From the NCBI GenBank assembly GCA_964443525.1, contig CAYUCY010000034.1, positions 1 to 16,526 on the forward strand: a stretch of DNA of 16,526 bases, read 5' to 3'. Source of the stretch: CAYUCY01 sp964443525. Lineage in GTDB: Bacteria > Pseudomonadota > Alphaproteobacteria > Caedimonadales > Caedimonadaceae. Position 1 is the stretch's first letter, and the number at the start of each line of letters is the position of its first letter. The notes under the pieces were generated by a model. The model saw only the letters and a list, made by a program, of their open reading frames with translations, searched no databases and had not been told where the DNA came from. Below are positions 6,901 to 14,706 of the stretch, in pieces. Position numbers and translations under genes: made by a program.

Positions 6901-9066
6901 GAAAGCCGCTCTCAACTCAAAGAGACGGTCAAGGAGAGGATAAAGGCCGGCATCCTGAGGGAAGCCGAGAGGCATGAGCCCTTGATGAAGGAGGCTCAAA
7001 GCGCCCTCACCTTCAAGACAGGTCAAGAGCTTGCTCAAGCCTTCACAGAGGCGGAACACGGCCTTTTGAAAGCTGCAACGCCTGAACAGAGTGCGTCTTC
7101 AGAAGAAAAAATGAGAGTTGTGCTGAAGAGCGCCACGCCGTCTCTTCTCGGAGAGCTTCGATCCACAGCACCCGCGTTGGCAGGGGAGATCGTGCTTCAA
7201 AAGGAATTGAGAGGGATTGAGGAACAGGAAAAGAGATCCTTCTCCGCTCTCAAGGGACAGAAGAGTTCTCCCCACAAAGGGATCGAACCCACCCCAAGAG
7301 AGATGTCTTCTGAGCGCCGCACCAAGGCGCCGGCTTCTCGTGAATCAAAAGAGGAGGGTCGGGAAGGCTCTTCTCTCTCCAAGGCTGAAGGCTATAACAG
7401 GTCCTCGGTGCTGGATCATCTCGATGAAGCAACCACGTATCGGCTCTTTGCAGACAGGGTTGCCTCCCATATTCCTGAGGCCCTGACCCGTCCTGACGGG
7501 ACACGCTCCGGGGACTTTGTTCGGTGGGGAGAGAAAGGCGGCTTTGCCGTCAACCTGAAGGACAAATACTTCATGAACTTCTATACCCATGAAAAAGGGG
7601 ACATCTTCAAGTTTATCGCTCAGACGGACGGGATCCCTTACAAAGAGGCCATCAGGTATGTTGCAGAGAGGGTCTCGGCACCGAAGACCTCTCTTGCTCA
7701 AGAAAGAGAAACGCACAGAGACGCAAACAGCATTCTTGAGGCAAAGAGCCGTTTACAGGCAGCCTTCTTTAAGGATGCCGCCTTCTCCCGCGCGCAAACA
7801 GAATGGATGATCAAGGCCTCCGTCCCCCTTCAAGGAACGCTCGCCGAAAGATACTTGAGAGAACACAGAAAGATTGAAGGGCTTCTCCCCCAAGACCTCT
7901 ACTTCTTTAAAGGAAAAGTTCATGCGGGGTCAAGGCGGGATGACGTTTGTTTGATGGCGGTTGCCAGAGGCGAAGACGGGAAGATTCTGAGTCACCAGAT
8001 GACCTTCCTCAATCCTCACACAGGTGCCAAGAGCGAGACACACACCGTCAAAAAGCTGACCCAAGGCAAGGGTGTGAGTGCTAAGAGCTTTGTGGAAGTT
8101 CAGAAAGGCACAGGCATCACCTTTATTGCCGAAGGACTTGAGACGGCGCTCAGCATCAAAGAGGCAGGTGTTACAGGGGAAATCCGGGCAGGATTCGGGC
8201 GCTTTGTCTTTGCGAACTCAAGACCTCACAACAACCACATCGTTCTTGTAGCCGATTATGACGGGACCGGTGCACCGACCCATGACGCTCTCTCTAAGGA
8301 TAAGGCGCTTTTAGAGGCGAAAGGATACAAGGTCGATCTCCTCTGGCCGACGCAAAAGGGGGAGCAAAAAACCGACTTTAATGATATATTGAGACATCAT
8401 GGAAAAGATGAAATTAAGAGACTTATTCAAGAGCAGATTCCGGCAGCAACCTTCGCGGCTGAGGAAAGGGTATCTGACGCCGATCTCGCTCGGCCTGATC
8501 GATCAACAGATGCCAAAGCGCAAGAAACCCAATCTCCTCATGAGGATTCTCAGAAGTCTGGTCTGAAAGACGACCTTCTCAATCAAAACGCTCTTGCTTA
8601 CTTTGAGAGGGAGTTTGAAAGGTCTTCAATTAAATCGATCCTGACCGATTCGCTGAGGGCAGAAGTTGAGAAGAGAGTCGCATCCGATCCCCTGGGAGCT
8701 GCTCGCTGGTGGTACGAAGAGCATGGCGGGATGTCTTTTGACTTTTCAAAACCTGAAACCCCATCACCCTCCTCTTTGGAACAAGAGAGTCAAAAACACG
8801 TTCGCGGAGGCGTCTTTATAAAGGATTTTGAAAAAGAGCTCATCCGATTAGATAAGGACATCCAATTTTTAGAAGGACGACCCTCTGCGAAAGAAACCTG
8901 CACGAAGTTTATGGAAAGAAGAAACGAACTCCTAAGCAACGCGCCCGATCATCTTCTCACGCTTCTGAAGGAGCATCGCCCTGAACTTGCGGCTCGCGTT
9001 GAAGCACATCGAGAGCAACAACAACAAACTCAGCAAAGGCAGAGAAGCCAAGGACTCAGTCTTTAA
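3973..9066 (+). CDS. traA: Ti-type conjugative relaxase TraA with helicase and primase/Toprim regions
   Basis: Protein of 1697 residues that would nick oriT, unwind the transferred strand and perhaps prime its replication. Residues 1-220 form a MobA/MobL (MobQ) relaxase: candidate nucleophile Tyr24 in AYRSG and the metal-binding HxH in NPHCHVLLL (H148, H150). Residues 375-890 are a RecD/TraI-like SF1B helicase: Walker A GYAGAGKTT (403-411), Walker B VLVLDEAG (469-476), GDGAQLQPV (501-509), IHKSQGTT (846-853) and VVLTRHREEARLY (872-884). Residues 900-1140 are charged linker. Residues 1150-1235 resemble a CHC2 primase fold that has lost its cysteines. Residues 1380-1475 are a Toprim domain with AEGLETA (E1387), ADYDG (D1428, D1430) and TDFND. 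The tail is Gln-rich. Typical Ti TraA is near 1100 residues, so the last ~550 are an added module. ATG 3973 starts the canonical MSLYSFHIQ; AAGGA upstream is rather distant. The frame is intact. Confidence 0.9.
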   Translation: MSLYSFHIQMITRSKTNTVDALAYRSGSRVTCPLTGEIFDRTDKAVQHVELMLPEGAPSWAKELQALVAKDRLRGVQRFCDLAEGAEKRQDAQLYREFRLSLPREFSDEQSKALVREFIGDQACLNGMTALLNFHFDRDEETGETNPHCHVLLLTRRLSEHGLSDHKEREWNRKSHHESWREQWAAYGNFYLKMHGLEAAWDHRSYEERGIDLEPQPKLGSNVRKQEARLGQDPRDIERMAATATGGSFREVKLRNLYRIVSDPECVLRNISRMQATFMWGDVQAFLARYIDDPDLFMRMDLKLKASRELVRLRDVEDTLNPSLSDKTVYTTREKLKEERDLVSLAGSLDSVQSHGIKNGLLKKVLSRHDAVLSQEGFGGLSEDQKTAIRHMVSTGALKCLVGYAGAGKTTALKAAKELWEESGYRVYGLAPTGRAERNLEKEGIKSTTLHKFLKDYESGRAHYNPKTVLVLDEAGMVDLERGTAFLKAVENLGVKAVLVGDGAQLQPVEAGPFFRLVTGKVPASRLETIVRQKEDWQKEATTLFGQLKTEEALHLYQEKGYLRRIDAAVPDLKVLQEAGDTKGIVELYKVARGLSGRLYSQMKRELEEKYFLEESVQKDLPSHPDYGSYRKWQALRTEAVRVLTGDIEGYKTALGEAGITPLMLAKEGLDKSLSRESRQEAVRERINAWGSWHTKSVYRPPDLRQEARAALIEDWKTSFEESPQKSSLIMAHTNRDVRLLNEEVRHLLKEAGRLPKEDFTYRIERIEEQDFGKQVVKGEERSFARGDRLIFLRTRRDMQVRNGMLGTIESLDKNNVKVRLDEDGRLVSFAPKLYPYFDQGWALTIHKSQGTTVDKSYVLAASSMNRNVSYVVLTRHREEARLYASSLEFSREESLLKELSKAGDKLSAKDYLSAEELEKLVRQDETRLQNAMSRIGNHLEAIGCVSKRAWQEVTSKITGTKIQREEILAQASLTEESRSQLKETVKERIKAGILREAERHEPLMKEAQSALTFKTGQELAQAFTEAEHGLLKAATPEQSASSEEKMRVVLKSATPSLLGELRSTAPALAGEIVLQKELRGIEEQEKRSFSALKGQKSSPHKGIEPTPREMSSERRTKAPASRESKEEGREGSSLSKAEGYNRSSVLDHLDEATTYRLFADRVASHIPEALTRPDGTRSGDFVRWGEKGGFAVNLKDKYFMNFYTHEKGDIFKFIAQTDGIPYKEAIRYVAERVSAPKTSLAQERETHRDANSILEAKSRLQAAFFKDAAFSRAQTEWMIKASVPLQGTLAERYLREHRKIEGLLPQDLYFFKGKVHAGSRRDDVCLMAVARGEDGKILSHQMTFLNPHTGAKSETHTVKKLTQGKGVSAKSFVEVQKGTGITFIAEGLETALSIKEAGVTGEIRAGFGRFVFANSRPHNNHIVLVADYDGTGAPTHDALSKDKALLEAKGYKVDLLWPTQKGEQKTDFNDILRHHGKDEIKRLIQEQIPAATFAAEERVSDADLARPDRSTDAKAQETQSPHEDSQKSGLKDDLLNQNALAYFEREFERSSIKSILTDSLRAEVEKRVASDPLGAARWWYEEHGGMSFDFSKPETPSPSSLEQESQKHVRGGVFIKDFEKELIRLDKDIQFLEGRPSAKETCTKFMERRNELLSNAPDHLLTLLKEHRPELAARVEAHREQQQQTQQRQRSQGLSL

Positions 9067-9113
9067 GCTCCAAATGGATGGGTTTTGGACGATTTTGAGG
9101 GCTGCCCTAAAGC

Positions 9114-9141
9114 AAAATGAGACTTGCACGCAGCTTCTCTC
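9114..9141 (-). repeat. 28-bp dispersed repeat, copy A
   Basis: On the minus strand this reads GAGAGAAGCTGCGT then GCAAGTCTCATTTT. It matches 16123-16150 on the plus strand at 26 of 28 positions. The two copies are in inverted orientation about 7 kb apart and bracket the exported-protein/MFS/LysR/patatin region. The other copy sits in insertion-sequence debris, so this is probably a mobile-element fragment. Confidence 0.65.
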
Positions 9142-9282
9142 CCTCGGTCTTTATCAGAAATCCGGTCTGACCTTGTGGTAGGTTTGGTGCCTTTGTTGGG
9201 ATCGACCCGATGATCGACAGATCAGATGCTCTCTCATTTGCCGTTTTAAAATTTTTTGAAACAGAGCCGTCTCCTGCCCATC

Positions 9283-9303
9283 AAATTAGTTTCCTAATTT
9301 TTT
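9283..9303 (+). terminator. Weak intrinsic terminator after traA
   Basis: AAATTAG (9283-9289) and CTAATTT (9294-9300) form a 7-bp stem with a TTTC loop, running into six T (9298-9303). The stem has a single G-C pair, so it would be weak. The position between convergent genes fits. Confidence 0.35.
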
Positions 9304-9364
9304 AACAGAAAGTATCATCTCAGTCCTGAATGTGCTAAATGCGCCTGGGCTCAAAGATTTACAT

Positions 9365-10892
9365 TTAAAGTTTCGCAAGTTCTTCTCGATCCAATGTTAT
9401 GAATGGGAATGCCTTGACGAGGCGCCAGTCATCAATCCCTGCTAAAAATGGACTCTTTGCAAACCAGTGTTCCTTCCCAATTTGGTAAACTTCGGAACTT
9501 CTGGGGTCAAACAAAACTAGAGAACCGTCCCCAAAATCTATTTCCTTATCCTTCTGATAATAGGAATGAAGGATGGAAGGAAATGTAGTTGTATTTTTTT
9601 CACCAAAAGAAGACGAAAAAGAGATGCCACTTTTTTCCAAGACCTTCTTCATATGAGTAAGTGGTCGGACAACCGCGTATTTAATTTCTTGATATGTTTC
9701 AATTTTTCCCATCATCCGTGCAACGGATGAATGGAGAAGCAAGGATAAATTATTAAAGCGTTTCAACCCATGCCTTTCCTCATAAGCACAAGCGATCGGA
9801 CTCCTATAAATCCCGAGAGGACTATAGAAAGGACCGCCATGTGTTACTGTCATGGCCATCTTAATGTCCGATGACGTTGGAAAAAGGATTTCATGAAGAG
9901 GTCCTTTAACGGGTCGAGAACTAACATAAGCAACCCATGTTGGAACCGAGCCGGATTGATCTAAATTATGCTTAAACCCTCTCCAAGCGGATAAATAATC
10001 TTTACTTAACAAGGAACTTGTCAACTTTTCCGATAGACTTAAAAATTCATAGTCATATACTCCTTCGCAAAGCCCAATGAACTCCCGTGCCTCCGCAAAG
10101 GGCTCAAAGTTGGGAGAAAACATTAGCGTTCCGCTTGAGTCTTCCATTTGAAGACGTACTTCATCAGGGATCAATCTTTTCATTTCCATATCTACTTTAA
10201 TCTGGCTATTGAAATGCATAAAGGCATCGTTTCCTAACCTCTTACGCCACCATTGAATACTTTTTTCTGTGAGATATTCCAGACCAACCCAAACATTCCT
10301 TTCTGTATCATGGCACACATAAAAACCTTTAGAGTCTTTGTTCTTAATGACATCCGGTAGTTTTACAATTTTATAAGAAGGAACAATCTTTACCGGTAGA
10401 TCTTCTTTAAAAGATATGCTTGTCAAGGGCATTAAGGAGCTTTGTACGGAAAGAATTTCATCTTTCTTTTCTTCTATTACCGGAAGGACGGATGGTTCCA
10501 CCTCTTTTAAAGGCTTCAGAATAAGATTTAAAACCTCCATTCCCGGCATAATATTATCATGATCATATTCCCATTCACCTGTTGTTTCATTATAGCGACA
10601 CTCTGGGCCGCCACCTTCCATATGATAGAAAGAATAATTTCCGTCATCAGACGGCGAACCGGGTAGCTTCATTTTTTTATCATCCACAAGATAAAAAGAG
10701 GGCTCTGCATAAGGGTAAAAATTTTCAACCGTAAACCTGCGTCCGTCTTTCAAGGTAAGCTGTTTTTGAGCATACCCTTTTTCAAGCTTGGAAATCGAAA
10801 GCTCCAGGTTTTGACTCGCATGAACTGCTGCAGCACTGATTCCAAAAGAAGAAATTGTAAGAAAAAGTTTTAAAAAAAAAAGTGCGACTCAT
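9365..10892 (-). pseudogene. Large exported protein of unknown function, frameshifted in the signal peptide
   Basis: The gene starts at ATG 10892, preceded by a strong AGGAGA site (10904-10899). After MSRT the frame runs into a ten-T tract (10881-10872, minus strand). With ten T the ATG frame ends soon after; with nine it reads MSRTFFLKLFLTISSF then GISAAAVHA, a classic Sec signal peptide with an AxA-type cleavage site, and joins the 462-residue downstream frame without further breaks. The corrected protein is about 508 residues. The rest is not recognised: it is mixed alpha/beta and rich in aromatic residues, with no cysteine-rich or repeat pattern. Without the correction the only start is TTG 10753, which has no export signal. 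It may be a young pseudogene, a phase-variable gene, a gene rescued by transcriptional slippage, or a sequencing error. The function is unknown. Confidence 0.7.
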
Positions 10893-10904
10893 GGTAATTC
10901 TCCT

Positions 10905-11096
10905 GAATGTTGGTATAATACATATAGTCATGTAACATATGGCCGTTATATTTAACTCCCATCATATATATGAGACTTTCAGGCAATAATTCAATACATA
11001 ATGATGCATATCGGATATGCCATTAAAGCACTTTAAATATTAATTTTTATATTATAAATTTATGAATAAATTTAGCTTAATTGGGTAAAAATAGAA
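10905..11096. promoter_or_regulatory. Divergent AT-rich regulatory region with a 20-bp palindrome
   Basis: The gap separates the leftward large exported-protein gene and the rightward small exported-protein pair. It holds the perfect palindrome TAAATTTAT-GA-ATAAATTTA (11055-11074), 22 bp before ATG 11097, a plausible operator. The region is so AT-rich that promoter hexamers cannot be told from background. Confidence 0.4.
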
Positions 11097-11423
11097 ATGA
11101 ATAGAATATTAATTATGTTTTTTCTTTATTTTCCATACGCTTTCTCATCATCTATTAAAGAAGATGAGGAAAGGAGTAATAGATTGGATATTATGATATC
11201 TGATTATAAAGATATTTATAAACAGTATATCGATGAGAAAAATAAATTTGATATGAAAGATATTAGAAAAAAAATTAATAATTATAATAAAGAATATAGA
11301 GATTTGTGGGTTTTTATAAGGTCTGTATATTCTGGAATGACCCCTGTAAAAGATATTAATGAATATAAAAAAATAGAGGAGATGAGAAAAATAGGAAAAC
11401 AAATTAAAGAATACAGGAGTTAA
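11097..11423 (+). CDS. Small exported lysine-rich protein, unknown function
   Basis: Protein of 108 residues with a signal peptide: MNRILIMFFLYFPYAFSSS, cleavage near residue 18-20. The mature part is highly charged and helical, rich in Lys, Glu, Asp and Tyr (IRKKINNYNKEYRDLW), with no cysteine. It looks like a small coiled or helical secreted protein, but no family is recognised. The coding sequence is extremely AT-rich, unlike rodA and traA, suggesting transfer or relaxed selection. Only a weak ribosome site (GGGTAA) precedes the ATG. It is followed after 5 bp by a second exported-protein gene, so the two form an operon, divergent from the large exported protein. Confidence 0.55.
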   Translation: MNRILIMFFLYFPYAFSSSIKEDEERSNRLDIMISDYKDIYKQYIDEKNKFDMKDIRKKINNYNKEYRDLWVFIRSVYSGMTPVKDINEYKKIEEMRKIGKQIKEYRS

Positions 11424-11428
11424 TTTAT

Positions 11429-11758
11429 ATGAAAAATATATGTATATGTATTGCATTTCTTTTTTTCTATATTAACATTCCTATCCAGTCTTCACGTAAT
11501 GATATATATAACGAATTTTCTAAAGGGCACAATTTAGGAATAATAAACTTAGATAAAGACCCCGAACTCAAAAAATATTACGACGATAACGAAGATAGGA
11601 TTCCATCTTCTCGATCGAATGTTATACAAACGGGCGCCAATGGCAGAAAAGAATATGGATTCTACGCTATGCTTTTGGAAGAACCTAAAATAAATAATTC
11701 TGAAAAAAGTAGGAATTATATGAAAAAAAGCAGATCAAAAATCTGTAAAATTCTATAA
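11429..11758 (+). CDS. Second small exported protein, unknown function
   Basis: Protein of 109 residues. The N-terminus MKNICICIAFLFFYINIPI is a hydrophobic export signal, with possible cleavage near residues 20-22. The mature part is hydrophilic and basic toward the end (NYMKKSRSKICKIL) and is not recognised. Its AGGAG ribosome site (11415-11419) is embedded in the last codons of the preceding gene, 9 nt before the ATG, which indicates translational linkage. No similarity between the two small proteins was seen beyond the export signal. AT-rich codon use matches its neighbour. Confidence 0.55.
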   Translation: MKNICICIAFLFFYINIPIQSSRNDIYNEFSKGHNLGIINLDKDPELKKYYDDNEDRIPSSRSNVIQTGANGRKEYGFYAMLLEEPKINNSEKSRNYMKKSRSKICKIL

Positions 11759-11798
11759 TAGAATTAAGCATATATTTTTAAGTATGAATGCTAGAATC

Positions 11799-13069
11799 AT
11801 GAATTTATCATCCTTATTGACCCTAAAAAATGAGATATATACAGTGACTCCTCCAAAATTACGAGCTCTCATGGTCGGAAATGCCCTTGAGTATTATGAT
11901 TTTTTTCTCTACGTGTTTTTTTTTCAAAATTATCCTCCCTCTTTTTTCCTGCTGCTGATCTAAAAACAGAATTATTAATGGAGTTTAGCACTTTTGCTAT
12001 AGGATATATTTCACGCCCAATAGGGGCTCTAGTTTTTGGTCATTGGGGAGATAAATATGGACGCAAAAACGCTCTTTCGGGAACACTTCTTTTAATGGGA
12101 TTTTCCACAGTTGGCATTGCCTTTCTTCCTTGCTATGAAGTATGTGGATTTTCTTCGTCACTTTTATTGGTTCTATTTCGGTTTCTTCAAGGCATCGCAA
12201 CAGGAGGGGAGATTAACGGAGCTTCTGTATATGCCATCGAGGAGTCAAATCAAGAGAGGTGCGGGTTTATAAGTTCTTTAATCAAGTCTTCATCTGGTTT
12301 CGGAGCCATTTTGGCCACAATCATGGGGCTTATTTTTACGAATGAATATATTCCGGATTGGACGTGGCGTGTTCCATTTTTTTTCGGAGGGGTTATAACC
12401 ATTATCGGACTTTACTTTCGACGCGTTCTAGGTGAGTCGGAAACACCGATAGCCATCACAGCCCCCATTCTTAACGTTGTTAAAAAGCATACACTTTCCT
12501 TCTTCAGGATTATTGGGATTAGTAGCTTTCTACATGTCCCATATTATGTGATTGTTGGATATATGAATCCAAACCTATATTCTAAAGGCCTTATGAGTAT
12601 TTTCACCCTCATGCTAATGAATTCAGCCATTACTATCATAGGCACAATAGCTCTTCCGATATGGGGGTATTTTTCAGATAAAGTTGGGCACGGCCGCTTT
12701 ATGGTTTGGGCTGCACTAGCACAAATGTTTTTTATTTTTCCTATTTTCTTTATATATACACAAGAGAAAATTCTCTGCATATTTATCTCCCAGATTGTGC
12801 TATTACTCTTAGCAGAGGCGTTTATAGCTCCTGCAAGTGCTTTTATGAATACACTTTTTCCGAACGAATGCCGCTATTCAGGGGTCGCTTTTGGAGACTG
12901 CCTTGGAATTGCCATATTCGGAGGAACAACTCCTCTTATTTGTCACCAACTTGCAAAACTTATAGATCCGTTATGGGGTCCTTGCATCTATGTTTTTTCA
13001 ACAGCTCTTTTGGGCATTATATCCATTGGCTGCAAAATAGAAAAATCACTCTTTCAAAAAATAACCTGA
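11799..13069 (+). pseudogene. ProP-like MFS transporter (metabolite:H+ symporter), frameshifted
   Basis: A 12-helix inner-membrane transporter of the MHS family that would import osmolytes, organic acids or other host metabolites with protons. Signatures are VGNALEYYDF near the N-terminus, RPIGALVFGHWGDKYGRK (loop 2-3 motif), RFLQGIATGGEINGAS and the repeat loop WGYFSDKVGHGRFM. The N-terminal part is one base out of frame: after LYV comes a nine-T run (11916-11924), and the reading ends at TAA soon after. With ten T it reads LYVFFFSKLSSLFFPAADL and joins the remaining 363 residues, with the same number of residues between DF and FFP as ProP. The corrected length is about 423 residues. The start is uncertain (ATG 11799, 11784 or 11871; none has a strong ribosome site). 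Rickettsia-type genomes carry many ProP paralogs. The substrate is unknown. Confidence 0.78.
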
Positions 13070-13109
13070 TTTTATAAATGCACCCTGCAAGCTATGTGGA
13101 AACACAACC

Positions 13110-13478
13110 CTAGCGTGATTTAAACTCCACCCATGCACCCATTTTTTTCCCCATATATGTGAATGGATAATAACAATCACCTTGGTTAACATCAACATCT
13201 CCACCTGAAGCGGGAATTGAAGTTTCAAGACTACTGTTTTTATCTTTAAATAAGCTAGTCAGTTTTGGGAATTTAACTACGGGTTTTTTATTAATACGAA
13301 TAAAATCATGTAATTTTGAATGAACTATTCCAGTACTCCCAAAAAGAACATCATAAAGTTCAGCGGCCTTTATAATTGGACAATCTTTTTTGTCTCCTCT
13401 ATCCTTAGGTTTCGCAACACTGGCGTTGATATCGACAGGCAATAAGAATGAAATTATCATTACGATAAATATACTCAT
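13110..13478 (-). CDS. Small exported protein of unknown function
   Basis: Protein of 122 residues with a clear signal peptide (MSIFIVMIISFLLPVDINA, then SVA, cleavage near 20-22). A strong AGGAGG site lies 6-8 nt before the ATG, so this is a real gene. The mature part has two cysteines (in KKDCPII and GDCYYPF). The C-terminal CYYPFTYMGKKM faintly recalls the start of fibronectin type II-like modules (CxFPFxYxGK), but the later conserved cysteines are absent, so this is only a hint. A seven-A run lies just after this motif, and another frameshift there could have shortened the protein. It is convergent with the MFS gene (40-bp gap). It is one of five exported products in the region. Confidence 0.6.
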   Translation of the reverse strand: MSIFIVMIISFLLPVDINASVAKPKDRGDKKDCPIIKAAELYDVLFGSTGIVHSKLHDFIRINKKPVVKFPKLTSLFKDKNSSLETSIPASGGDVDVNQGDCYYPFTYMGKKMGAWVEFKSR

Positions 13479-13560
13479 ATTTTCTACCTCCTTATCTAAC
13501 TTTATTTTTTTTTAACTTCATAATAATATTATATCCTACCATATATTAATGAATGGTAAA

Positions 13561-13701
13561 TAATGGAGTTGCACCTATAAATCCTATCAGAAGGTAGCTG
13601 TAGAAAATGGTAAAAGATTGCTACGTGAAAAACTACCGAAGAACTTCAATATTGACCAAATATTCAAGGCCCATGAAAATTATTGGGTTCTTGTCGCCTA
13701 A
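13561..13701 (+). pseudogene. Remnant of a small gene with its own terminator
   Basis: A 45-codon open stretch without an ATG ends at TAA 13699-13701. It reads KVAVENGKRLLREKL then PKNFNIDQIFKAHENYWVLV, which looks protein-like (amphipathic, with a Trp-rich end) rather than random. A hairpin terminator overlaps its stop, which supports a former gene. In another frame ATG 13553 gives MVNNGVAPINPIR and would join this one by a single inserted base near 13591, making a protein of about 49 residues. No family is recognised. The remaining gap (13479-13560) is AT-rich leader of the leftward exported-protein gene. Confidence 0.35.
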
Positions 13702-13741
13702 GTAACCGCTCCTGCAAGAACGGTTCCTTAGAGTAATTTTT
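13698..13741 (+). terminator. Intrinsic terminator-like hairpin
   Basis: CTAAGTAACCG (13698-13708) pairs with CGGTTCCTTAG (13721-13731) with one mismatch and a 12-nt loop. Five T follow at 13737-13741 after a 5-nt gap. The T-run is on the plus-strand side only, so it serves the small gene remnant and not the convergent LysR gene. Confidence 0.5.
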
Positions 13742-13791
13742 AATGGAAATTCTCATTTCGTTCTTGAAACTGCCTTTAAACTATTTGCACT

Positions 13792-14706
13792 TCATTCTTG
13801 AATGCGCCGCCTGCTTGATTCTGAATAGATATTCTTAAGATAACCTATAATATCCTTGATTAAGTTATCATTTTTTATTTTATCAGGCACAAAGAGATAA
13901 ATGGGGATTTTTAATAAAGCAGATTCTGGCAAAATTTGAATAATAGATTGATTTTGAACTAGATAGGAATCCTTATTAAAGGGGGCTATTCCACACCCCT
14001 TTTCGATGAGGCGAAAGAGTGTGTTCATCGAACTACATATAATATAAGGCTCTTTTCTCTTCTCCGTTGATGGTAAATCAAGGAACCATTCCAGTTCTAT
14101 ATAGGGGTATGCTTCATCTGATCTTTTATAAGAAATTAGATTATGTGTTTCAAGGTCTGAGATATGGACCGGAACTCCTCTATTTTCAAGATAGGATTTG
14201 CTAGCATACAATCCATACTCAATATCATAGAGATATATTTTCTTAATTCTATGGGAATGAGGCATATCAGGTCTTATTAATATATCTGCCTCTTTAGAAA
14301 GAACATCCCAATTTCTGTCCTCTGATAAAAGTTTATATTTTAGATGTTGGTTTGACTGTATGAACGGAACTAATTTTTCAATGAGAGTTGTTGAAATATA
14401 TCCTTCATATGTTCCAATAATAATTTCTTTGAGAGATGAAAGTGTATTTTCATAGGAAAATGAGTCCATTTCTTTATACGCAAGATACATATTTTTTGCA
14501 TGCTGAAAAAGAAAGCATCCATAATCTGTTAATATTACACCCTTTGTGTTTCTAATAAACAGCGGTTTACGGACTCTATACTCGAGGTTCGAAATTCGCC
14601 TACTAATAGAAGATTGGTTCACCTGAAGAACTTGAGCCGCTTTACTAAAAGTTCCTAAAGAAGCTACATAATAAAATAATCTTATTTCGTCCCAATTAAG
14701 TTTCAT
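13792..14706 (-). CDS. LysR-family transcriptional regulator
   Basis: Protein of 304 residues, the normal family length. Residues 1-60 are the winged helix-turn-helix: LFYYVASLGTFSKAAQVL, then NQSSISRRISNLE and the wing KPLFIRNTKGVILTDYG. Residues 90-290 fit the periplasmic-binding-like effector domain (LKEIIIGTYEGY, ADILIRPD, GVPVHISDLETHNLI, MNTLFRLIEKGCGIAPF). The ATG overlaps the end of the patatin gene by 11 bp, with AAAGG just upstream, so translation is probably coupled. LysR genes are usually divergent from their target, so sharing a transcript with the phospholipase suggests that it regulates its own operon or a distant gene. The ligand is unknown. It was read on the minus strand; no terminator was found after it. 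Confidence 0.92.
   Translation of the reverse strand: MKLNWDEIRLFYYVASLGTFSKAAQVLQVNQSSISRRISNLEYRVRKPLFIRNTKGVILTDYGCFLFQHAKNMYLAYKEMDSFSYENTLSSLKEIIIGTYEGYISTTLIEKLVPFIQSNQHLKYKLLSEDRNWDVLSKEADILIRPDMPHSHRIKKIYLYDIEYGLYASKSYLENRGVPVHISDLETHNLISYKRSDEAYPYIELEWFLDLPSTEKRKEPYIICSSMNTLFRLIEKGCGIAPFNKDSYLVQNQSIIQILPESALLKIPIYLFVPDKIKNDNLIKDIIGYLKNIYSESSRRRIQE

Larger units (their letters stand above)
9067..9364. other. Intergenic region between traA and the convergent exported-protein gene
   Basis: No credible gene is seen here. It starts GC-rich like traA and becomes AT-rich near 9245. It contains the repeat copy at 9114-9141 and the hairpin at 9283-9303. Read on the minus strand, 9268-9241 begins GGCTCTGTTTCAAAAAATT, which loosely resembles an insertion-sequence terminal repeat, but no transposase accompanies it. 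Confidence 0.5.

Noticed and set aside
9241..9268. Insertion-sequence end (GGCTCTGTTTC on the minus strand)
   Set aside because: It is similar to some IS terminal repeats by eye, but there is no partner end and no transposase nearby.
13150..13190. Fibronectin type II-like domain in the small exported protein
   Set aside because: Only the first few residues (CYYPFTYMGK) are similar; the later conserved cysteines and tryptophan are missing.
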